This document shows positions 1-5,185 of a DNA stretch of 6,712 nt, piece by piece. The stretch spans positions 1 to 6,712 of the forward strand of contig JAEYZO010000514.1 in the NCBI GenBank assembly GCA_023428035.1, given 5' to 3'. Every line of letters begins with the position of its first letter. Position 1 is the first letter of the stretch. The notes beneath the pieces are model-generated. The model had not been told where the DNA came from, made no database searches, and was given only the letters and a program-made list of their open reading frames with translations. The translations under genes were made by a program, and so were the position numbers. This DNA comes from Pseudomonadota bacterium (GTDB lineage Bacteria; Myxococcota_A; Polyangia; Polyangiales; Ga0077539).

Positions 1-1
1 G

Positions 2-598
2 GCCTGGGGCGTGGGTACGGCCGCGAGCGGGGCGTCGGGCGCGGCGGGCGCGGCGGGGGGCGGGAGCGACATCGAGCACCGCGCGACGGCGAACATCAAG
101 ATGGCCGCGGGGGCGAAGATCTCGGCCGTGGCGCTCGCGGGCTTCGACTACAAGACCCTCAACAAGTTCGGGGTGACCGCGGGGCTGGTGGTGGACTTCA
201 CCACGATCATGTGGTCGGCGTACTGCCTCTTGAAGTGGGAGGTGAAGTCGATGGGCACGGTGAAGACCGCCGAGACGCTCATGGAGATCAAGGCCAAGAA
301 GGAGGGCAAGATGAGCTCCAACGCGTCGCTGACCTTCAAGGCCCCGATGATCAAGTACGTGGGCAAGCTCGAGGTCACCAAGACCACCGAGGTGCAGAAG
401 GACGTCGAGCTGAAGGACACCCTCCTCGTCGACAAGGCCGCGCACGTCAAAGACAAGCTGCACGTGCAGAAGAACCTGACGATCAAGCAGACGCTCACGG
501 TGAAGAGCGACGCGAACGTGGCCAAGGACATCAAGGTGCAGAACCGCACGCAGTGCGAGTCGGACTTCCTCCTCATGGCCCAGGCCGACCTGGCGTAG
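2..598 (+). CDS. Fibre/spike-like protein with lysine-rich six-residue repeat shaft (3' part only)
   Basis: The reading frame is open to the left edge (Ala-Trp-Gly precede the GTG at 11), and the homologous gene downstream has about 290 more N-terminal residues, so this is the C-terminal part of a longer protein and GTG 11 is probably not the start. Numbering from that GTG: residues 1-18 are a Gly/Ala-rich linker; 19-115 match the second gene (shared D-I-E-x-R-A, then K-F-x-V-x-A and V-D-F-x-T-x-x-W-x-A); 120-179 are ten unbroken six-residue units of pattern hydrophobic-x-hydrophobic-x-x-x, with Lys commonly at position 4 or 5; then a short tail ending Leu-Ala. Such periodicity is typical of trimeric beta-spiral or beta-helical shafts of phage tail fibres and injection spikes. 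I infer a spike or fibre component. I do not recognise a named family. The next gene starts 4 nt later. Confidence 0.8.
   Translation, partial: AWGVGTAASGASGAAGAAGGGSDIEHRATANIKMAAGAKISAVALAGFDYKTLNKFGVTAGLVVDFTTIMWSAYCLLKWEVKSMGTVKTAETLMEIKAKKEGKMSSNASLTFKAPMIKYVGKLEVTKTTEVQKDVELKDTLLVDKAAHVKDKLHVQKNLTIKQTLTVKSDANVAKDIKVQNRTQCESDFLLMAQADLA
368..547 (+). repeat. Ten tandem 18-bp units encoding lysine-rich six-residue repeats
   Basis: The units read LEVTKT, TEVQKD, VELKDT, LLVDKA, AHVKDK, LHVQKN, LTIKQT, LTVKSD, ANVAKD, IKVQNR with no insertion. Positions 1 and 3 are mostly aliphatic. Lys sits at position 4 or 5, where glycine is usual in the LTVTG-type repeats of phage tail-fibre shafts. The repeat is conserved at protein level more than at DNA level. 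One 20-nt stretch (461-480) nevertheless recurs at 1860-1879 in the next gene with a single mismatch. Confidence 0.8.
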
Positions 599-602
599 CG
601 CG

Positions 603-2015
603 ATGCCCACGCAGATCACCACCGAGTCGGACAACGACCTCTCGGACAACCAGCCGGGGCAGTGCTCGCCCACGGGTGACATCAACGTCGCGGCCTTCCC
701 CGCGACGCCGCCGGGCCCCGACGTGGCGAAGCAGCGCGCGGCGGACCGCGCCGCGGGCGCCCCCTCGGGGGGAGACAGCACCAAGCAGGCCTTCGCCGTG
801 GGCGTGCCCTACTCGGGCACCACCCTCGCCATCGGCAGCAGCGCGTCGGCGGGGGGCTCGGGGGTGTCTCTCACCACCGGGGGCAACGTGCTGGTCGACG
901 CGACGGGCACGCTCACGGCGCAGTCGGCGGGGGCCTTCACCGCGCAGACCAACGCCGCGATGCAGCTCCTCTCGGTCGCGGGCACCAAGGCCCACGCGCA
1001 GGCGAAGTTCGAGATCTTCGCGGGGGGCGGCTCGGCCCCTGGAGCGTGCGGCGCGGGCGGCCCCGCGGGGGCGGGGCCCTCGAACCCCCCGGCCACCACC
1101 GCCGAGGCGTGGACCAACGTCGCCGCCAACGCCGTGGGCGTGCTCAAGGCCGCGAACGAGATCGTCGCGCTCAACAACACCGACGGCGACCTCGGCGTGC
1201 CCGAGATGTTCACGGTGTTCAAGACCCTCACCGACGTCTCGAACAAGGGGATGATGTCGAACGTCGCCCTGGTCGCCCCGAAGGGCTCGGGCGTGGCCGA
1301 CGCGCCCAAGACCCTCGACGCCGTGTCGGGGGGATTGAACGTCGCGGGCGGCATCGCCAAGGCCATCGCGACGGGAGACATCGCCGGCGGCGTGTCGTCG
1401 GTGATCTCCGGGGCTTCATCCATCGCGGGGGCCTTCGGGCTCACCTCGGCGGCGCTGGGCGGCGGCGGCGGCGCGGGCGCGGCGGACATCGAGGCCCGCG
1501 CGTCGGGCTCGATCAAGCAGACCGCCAACGCCAAGGTCTACGGCAACGCCCCCGAGGGCATCGACTGGAAGACCGCGACGAAGTTCTCGGTCAACGCCGT
1601 CTCGAACGTCGACTTCGCGACCACCAACTGGGGCGCCTTCGCGGCGGCGAAGTTCGAGCTCAAGTGCGGCGGGCTCACCGAGGTCACCTGCCGTCGCTTC
1701 GAGTTCAAGGGCTTCGCCTCGGGCAAGGTCACCGCCGGCGGGCCCATGACCATCACGTGCCCGGCGAACAAGCTCGACGGCGCGCTCACGATCACCAAGA
1801 CCCTGACGGTGGTGAAGGCCACGCACCTGCACGCGAAGCTCACCGTCGACAAGAACACGCACGTCCAGAAGAACCTGACCGTCGAGAGCAAGGCCGAGTA
1901 CAAAGACCGGCTGAAGGTCGACAAGACGGGGACCTTCAAGAAGGGCGTGACGATCAAGGGCCGCACCACGGGCCGGGGCAAGGTGCGGGTGCAGCGCAAC
2001 GCCAAGCTGGCGTAG
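603..2015 (+). CDS. Spike/needle-like protein with octad and hexad beta repeats
   Basis: A 470-residue protein without signal peptide. Order of parts: polar, low-complexity head (1-60); seven eight-residue repeats (about 88-143, starting VSLTTGGN, VLVDATGT, LTAQSAGA), the spacing seen in the triple-stranded beta-helix needles of phage T4 gp5 and VgrG; Gly/Pro linker (143-165); a hydrophobic, partly helical Ala/Gly region (168-284); a poly-Gly hinge (286-291); a conserved middle shared with the upstream gene (294-390); twelve six-residue repeats (395-466) ending in a strongly basic tail and Leu-Ala. I infer a trimeric spike or fibre of a contractile injection or type VI system; it could instead be a phage-tail-derived or surface fibre. 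The VgrG gp27-like hub domain is absent. ATG 603 lies 4 nt after the previous stop with no clear Shine-Dalgarno, suggesting coupled translation. The gene is a diverged paralogue of its upstream neighbour. Confidence 0.85.
   Translation: MPTQITTESDNDLSDNQPGQCSPTGDINVAAFPATPPGPDVAKQRAADRAAGAPSGGDSTKQAFAVGVPYSGTTLAIGSSASAGGSGVSLTTGGNVLVDATGTLTAQSAGAFTAQTNAAMQLLSVAGTKAHAQAKFEIFAGGGSAPGACGAGGPAGAGPSNPPATTAEAWTNVAANAVGVLKAANEIVALNNTDGDLGVPEMFTVFKTLTDVSNKGMMSNVALVAPKGSGVADAPKTLDAVSGGLNVAGGIAKAIATGDIAGGVSSVISGASSIAGAFGLTSAALGGGGGAGAADIEARASGSIKQTANAKVYGNAPEGIDWKTATKFSVNAVSNVDFATTNWGAFAAAKFELKCGGLTEVTCRRFEFKGFASGKVTAGGPMTITCPANKLDGALTITKTLTVVKATHLHAKLTVDKNTHVQKNLTVESKAEYKDRLKVDKTGTFKKGVTIKGRTTGRGKVRVQRNAKLA
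864..1031 (+). repeat. Seven eight-residue (octad) repeats, VgrG/gp5-needle-like
   Basis: Residues 88-143 of the 470-residue protein split cleanly into seven octads: VSLTTGGN, VLVDATGT, LTAQSAGA, FTAQTNAA, MQLLSVAG, TKAHAQAK, FEIFAGGG. Position 1 is hydrophobic in six of seven, and position 3 is hydrophobic or Ala in all. Octad periodicity is the hallmark of the triple-stranded beta-helix in gp5/VgrG spikes. The assignment rests on periodicity alone. Confidence 0.6.
1785..2012 (+). repeat. Twelve tandem six-residue repeats plus basic terminus
   Basis: Residues 395-466 are twelve uninterrupted hexads (LTITKT, LTVVKA, THLHAK, LTVDKN, THVQKN, LTVESK, AEYKDR, LKVDKT, GTFKKG, VTIKGR, TTGRGK, VRVQRN), followed by AKLA. 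Alternate units from the third on are weaker (Thr, Ala or Gly at position 1), giving a 12-residue super-period in the middle. The last three units are Arg/Lys-rich. This is the same repeat class as at 368-547. Confidence 0.8.
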
Positions 2016-2019
2016 AGGG
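2014..2019 (+). promoter_or_regulatory. Ribosome binding site for the pentapeptide-repeat gene
   Basis: The sequence AGAGGG overlaps the stop codon of the upstream gene and lies 6 nt before the GTG at 2026. It supports that GTG as the start and suggests translational coupling. Confidence 0.6.
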
Positions 2020-2025
2020 TCACGC

Positions 2026-3948
2026 GTGGAAGAGATCACGACGCTCGGGGCGCTGACGGCGGCGCTGTCGCGGGGCTCGCTCACCGAGGCGAGGGTGCGG
2101 GGCGTGGCGCTCGAAGACGTAGCCCTCGCGGAGACCGCGCTGAGCGGGGTGGTGTTCGAGGGCTGCGCGTTCCGCCGGGCGGCGCTCGGGCGGTGGTCGA
2201 TGTCGAGCGTGGTGTTCCGCGGGTGCGACTTCGAGTCGGCGCTGCTGCTGGAGTGCGCGCTCAACAGCGTGGCCTTCATCGACGACGACTCGGGCCGACC
2301 GACGCGCTTCGAGCAGGCGGTGATGGGCGGGGTGTCGGGCACCATGGTGGTGTTCCAGCGCTGCGACCTGCGGGGGCTCACGCTGGCGGCCTCGGGGCTC
2401 ACCGCGACGCAGGTGGAGGCCTGCGACCTCTCGGGCGCCCGGTGGCGCGAGAGCCGCCTCGCTGAGCTGATGGTGCGCGACGCGGCGATGACTGGTCTCG
2501 CCCTCGACGACGTGCAGCTCGACCAGGCGACGCTCTCGCGCTGCGACCTCAGGGGCCTGCGCGCGACGGACGCGGTCTTCGCGCAGACCTTCATGGACGA
2601 GGTCGAGCTCGGCGGCGCGCACCTGGTGGGGTGCGACCTCGGGGGGATGTCCTTCGCGGGGGCGCGCTCGATGCCTGAGCGCCTCGACGGCAGCTCGCTC
2701 GACGGGTGCGACCTCTCGGGCAAGGACCTCACCCGCTGCTCGATGGTCGAGGCCAGCTTCGTCGGGGCCAACCTCACCGGCGCGGCCCTCGACGCGGGCG
2801 ACCTCACGGGCGCCGACCTCACGGGCGCGACCCTCGACGGCGCGACCCTGCAGGCGACGGCGGCGACGGGGGCGACCTTCGAGGGCGCTTCGTTGCGTCG
2901 GGCCGACCTGCGGGTGCGCGGCGCCGAAGGGGTGGACTTCACCGGCGCGGCGCTCTCCGAGGCCGACCTGCGCTACGTGGCGTGGGTGGATTGTCGCTTC
3001 GGCGGCTCGCGCTGGGCGGGCGCGAAGACCGAGCGGGCGAGCTTCGCGGGCTGCGCGTTCGACGAGGCGGAGATGGAGGGGGTGTCGCTGCGCGGGTGCT
3101 CGGTGAGGGACTGCACCCTCGGGGCGGCGAGGCTCCGCGGCGCCGACCTGCGCGGGGCGGACTTCACGGCCTCGGACCTCACGGGGGCGGCGATGGCGGG
3201 GGCCGACCTCACGGGCGCGACGCTCGAAGACGCGACGCTCAACGAGTGCGACCTCACCGGCGCGGTGCTCGCGGGCGCGAGGGTGTACCGGGCCGACCTC
3301 TGCGGCGCGGCGCTCGACGGGTGTGACCTCGCGGGGGCCGACCTCACGCGCCTCGACGCGCGGGGGGCGACGCTCACGGGCTGCAGGGTCTCGACCGAGA
3401 CGGTGTGGGTCTGCGCCGACCTGCGCGAGGCGACCCTCACGGGGATGGACCTCTCGCGCATGAACCTGAAGGACGTCGACCTGCGCGACGCCGACGCGGC
3501 GGGGGCGCGCTTCGACGAGGCGGCGCTCGAAGGGGCGACCCTGAGCGGGGCGAAGCTCGGGGGCGCGAGCTTCTTGAGGGCGAGGGCGAGGGCGGCGGAG
3601 TTCGAGGGCTGCGACCTCACGGGGGCCGACCTCCGCGGGGCCGACCTGAGGATGGCGAAGCTCACGGGGGCGACGTGCCTGCGGGCGCGCTTCGACAAGG
3701 CCGACCTCGACCGGGCGATGATCGACGGGGCCGACCTGCGCGAGGCGACGCTGGTGCTGGTGACGGCGCGCTACGCCGACCTGTCGCGGGCGAGGCTCGA
3801 CCTCGCGGACTGCAGCCACGCGGACTTCACGGGCTCGGTGATGCACCGCGCGAGCGAGGTCGAGGCGCGCTTCTTCGACGCGACGCTGGCCGACGTGACG
3901 CGCACCGACCCGAAGCTCGCCGCGGCCGAAGACTTCGTCGCGGGCTGA
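2026..3948 (+). CDS. Giant pentapeptide-repeat solenoid protein
   Basis: A 640-residue protein made almost entirely of pentapeptide repeats of the A(D/N)LxX type, which fold into a right-handed quadrilateral beta-helix (four units per turn). A Leu or Phe recurs every fifth residue in three runs: about 44-84, 110-460 and 466-621. The first two are separated by a non-repeat insert (about 85-95, Asp-rich), the last two by one extra residue near 461. About 110 units are present, roughly 28 turns. Around 20 cysteines occur, mostly at the inward i-2 position (many CDL triplets), giving a buried Cys/Ala ladder. There is no signal peptide, membrane segment or extra catalytic domain. It is far longer than the DNA-mimic Qnr/MfpA proteins (about 190-220 residues), so gyrase protection is unlikely. 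Pentapeptide proteins often accompany type VI secretion spike genes, which fits the upstream neighbours; the role here is unknown. The start is GTG 2026, with AGAGGG 6 nt upstream. Confidence 0.93.
   Translation: MEEITTLGALTAALSRGSLTEARVRGVALEDVALAETALSGVVFEGCAFRRAALGRWSMSSVVFRGCDFESALLLECALNSVAFIDDDSGRPTRFEQAVMGGVSGTMVVFQRCDLRGLTLAASGLTATQVEACDLSGARWRESRLAELMVRDAAMTGLALDDVQLDQATLSRCDLRGLRATDAVFAQTFMDEVELGGAHLVGCDLGGMSFAGARSMPERLDGSSLDGCDLSGKDLTRCSMVEASFVGANLTGAALDAGDLTGADLTGATLDGATLQATAATGATFEGASLRRADLRVRGAEGVDFTGAALSEADLRYVAWVDCRFGGSRWAGAKTERASFAGCAFDEAEMEGVSLRGCSVRDCTLGAARLRGADLRGADFTASDLTGAAMAGADLTGATLEDATLNECDLTGAVLAGARVYRADLCGAALDGCDLAGADLTRLDARGATLTGCRVSTETVWVCADLREATLTGMDLSRMNLKDVDLRDADAAGARFDEAALEGATLSGAKLGGASFLRARARAAEFEGCDLTGADLRGADLRMAKLTGATCLRARFDKADLDRAMIDGADLREATLVLVTARYADLSRARLDLADCSHADFTGSVMHRASEVEARFFDATLADVTRTDPKLAAAEDFVAG
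2767..2856 (+). repeat. 15-bp periodic DNA repeat inside the pentapeptide gene
   Basis: This is the most regular stretch of the pentapeptide coding region. Successive 15-nt units encode ANLTG, AALDA, GDLTG, ADLTG, ATLDG, ATLQA. Adjacent units at 2812-2826 share gcc/gac-ctc-acg-ggc words almost exactly, which suggests growth by slippage or unequal crossover. Similar units recur at about 3175-3225. Confidence 0.6.
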
Positions 3949-3952
3949 GGCC

Positions 3953-4669
3953 ATGGACCAGACCGCGGTGGTGGTGGCGCTCTGCGCGGCGCTCGGGTGC
4001 GTGGCCCTCGGCGGCCTGGCGGTGATGATCGCGCGCGCGCAGGTAGTCGACCCCGCGGCCCTGCGCGCCGCGGTGGAGTCTCGGGGGTGGCGCTTCGAAG
4101 ACCGCGGCGACCCCTCGCGGTGGTGCTACCGGGCCGAGCCCGCGGACGGTCGCTGGGCCATCGAGCTCACCCGCGCGAAGGCGAGCGCGGGCTCGCGCGG
4201 CGGCGACCAGTGGACGACGGCGTACACCGCGGGCTCGCCGGCGCTGCGCGAGGGGCTGCTCGCGGTGAGGCCCGGCGCGCCCTTGCCGCGGGAGGTGATC
4301 GAGCTGAGCGGGGCGGAGTTCCTCCAGCCGATCTTGCAGAGGGCGATCGCGGCGATGTTCGGCGGCGACCCCGGGCCCGTCGCGCGGCTGGAGGTGGTGC
4401 GCACCGGCGACGAGGGCTTCGACGAGGGGCACGCGCTGGTGAGCACCGACGCCGCGCTGGGGAGACGTCTCCTCGACGCGCGGGTGCGGTCGGCCCTGGG
4501 CGCGTGGCGCGCGAAGGGGGAGCCCGCGATGCTGGTGGGGGTGAACGGCCTCCGGGTGGCGCTGCACGGCGCCGCGGTGACCGACCCCGCGGGGCTCGAC
4601 GCGCTCGCGGAGTATGGCGAGGGGCTGCGCCGCGCGCTCGCGTCGAACGAGGTGATGGGAGGAGCGTGA
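3953..4669 (+). CDS. Hypothetical protein with one N-terminal membrane segment
   Basis: A 238-residue protein I cannot assign to a family. Residues 5-27 form one clear transmembrane helix, preceded only by Met-Asp-Gln-Thr and followed by Arg28 and further basic residues. By the positive-inside rule the N-terminus is outside and the 210-residue soluble part is cytoplasmic, which would rule out a cleaved signal peptide. The soluble part has a Trp/Arg-rich start (SRGWRFEDRGDPSRWCYR, 43-60), a probable alpha/beta body (68-205) and a final helix (213-230). No catalytic motif is evident. The ATG lies 4 nt after the pentapeptide gene's stop, and GAGG overlapping that stop is only 2 nt from the start, so coupled translation is likely. 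An anchor or assembly role with its neighbours is possible but unsupported by sequence. Confidence 0.85.
   Translation: MDQTAVVVALCAALGCVALGGLAVMIARAQVVDPAALRAAVESRGWRFEDRGDPSRWCYRAEPADGRWAIELTRAKASAGSRGGDQWTTAYTAGSPALREGLLAVRPGAPLPREVIELSGAEFLQPILQRAIAAMFGGDPGPVARLEVVRTGDEGFDEGHALVSTDAALGRRLLDARVRSALGAWRAKGEPAMLVGVNGLRVALHGAAVTDPAGLDALAEYGEGLRRALASNEVMGGA
4658..4662 (+). promoter_or_regulatory. Ribosome binding site deciding the GNAT start
   Basis: GGAGG lies 9 nt before ATG 4672 but only 3 nt before the alternative in-frame GTG 4666, which overlaps the upstream stop as GTGA. The spacing favours ATG 4672. Confidence 0.65.
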
Positions 4670-4671
4670 CG

Positions 4672-5160
4672 ATGAGCGAGGGCGCGCGGGTGCGGGCGGC
4701 GACGATGGGCGACCTCGGGCCGCTGGGTGAGATGGCCGGCGCGCTGGTGCGCTTTCACCACGCGATCGACGACCGGCGCTTCTTCATGGCCCGGGGCGTG
4801 GAGCAGGGCTACCGGCGCTGGTTCGCTCAGGAGCTCGAGAACCCCGACGCGGTGCTCCTCGCGGGCGTGGGCGAAGACGGCGCCGTGCTGGGCTACGCCT
4901 ACGGGCGCCTCGAGGCGCGCGACTGGAACCAGCTCCTCGGGAGGCACGCCGCGCTGCACGACATCCTGGTGAAGCCCGAAGCGCGCGGGAGCGGGCTGGG
5001 TCGGGCGCTCCTCGACGCGTTCTGCGCGGCGGTGAAGGCCCGGGGCGCGCCGCGGGTGGTGCTGCACACGGCCTACACCAACGAGGCGGCGCAGTCGCTC
5101 TTCAAGGCGCGGGGCTTTCGCCCGACGATGATCGAGATGACCCTGGAGCTCGACGACTGA
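4672..5160 (+). CDS. GNAT-family N-acetyltransferase
   Basis: A 162-residue protein of typical single-domain GNAT length, predicted to move an acetyl group from acetyl-CoA to an amine. The N-terminus (VRAATMGDLGPLGEM, 7-21) is the usual GNAT opening strand and helix. Motif A is clear: LHDILVKPEARGSGLG (95-110), with the acetyl-CoA pyrophosphate loop R-G-S-G-L-G at 105-110. Motif B follows: TNEAAQSLFKARGFRP (136-151), with the conserved Asn137 and the ARGF turn. The substrate cannot be told from sequence; small amines, antibiotics, peptides or protein lysines are all possible. It is the last gene of the left operon, starting 2 nt after the membrane protein's stop and ending against convergent kdpE. 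An upstream GTG (4666) would add two residues. Nothing ties it firmly to the repeat proteins except position. Confidence 0.93.
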   Translation: MSEGARVRAATMGDLGPLGEMAGALVRFHHAIDDRRFFMARGVEQGYRRWFAQELENPDAVLLAGVGEDGAVLGYAYGRLEARDWNQLLGRHAALHDILVKPEARGSGLGRALLDAFCAAVKARGAPRVVLHTAYTNEAAQSLFKARGFRPTMIEMTLELDD

Positions 5161-5185
5161 CCGTCGGGGGTCAGCGGTCACCCCC
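5158..5185. terminator. Candidate bidirectional terminator between convergent genes
   Basis: TGACCG (5158-5163) and CGGTCA (5175-5180) are a perfect 6-bp inverted repeat with an 11-nt loop. The left arm begins with the TGA stop of the acetyltransferase, and the right arm ends with the TGA stop of kdpE read on the other strand. A second, mutually exclusive pairing is GGGGGT (5166-5171) with ACCCCC (5180-5185). No T-tract follows on either strand, so intrinsic termination is uncertain. Confidence 0.35.

Noticed and set aside
864..1031. Left-handed beta-helix acyltransferase (LpxA type) or adhesin head
   Set aside because: The periodicity is eight rather than six here, the hexads elsewhere do not match the [LIV]-G-x-x-x-x consensus, and no catalytic His motif or signal peptide is present.
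1416..2942. A 508-codon minus-strand open frame crossing the junction of the spike-like and pentapeptide genes
   Set aside because: Low-complexity Arg/Ser/Ala-rich translation, overlaps two well-supported genes, and carries no recognisable motif.
2026..3948. Qnr/MfpA-like quinolone resistance protein
   Set aside because: The protein is about three times too long, and the neighbours suggest a structural rather than a gyrase-protecting role.
2020..3954. A 644-codon open frame on the minus strand, fully antisense to the pentapeptide gene
   Set aside because: It is a shadow. The 15-nt repeat and extreme GC at third positions keep the opposite frame open; its translation is low-complexity Arg/Ala/His/Pro/Glu with no domain, while the sense frame has a textbook repeat.
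3953..4030. Lipoprotein signal on the membrane protein (Cys11 or Cys16)
   Set aside because: There is no basic n-region, and the residues before each Cys do not fit a lipobox; a simple membrane anchor fits better.
4029..4040. Short alternating CG run (possible Z-DNA or microsatellite)
   Set aside because: It lies inside a coding frame (Ile-Ala-Arg-Ala), and runs of this length are expected at this base composition.
3997..4671. A long upstream extension of the GNAT frame
   Set aside because: The extension is Arg/Gly/Ala-rich, overlaps the membrane-protein gene in another frame, and the GNAT domain with its ribosome binding site starts at 4672.
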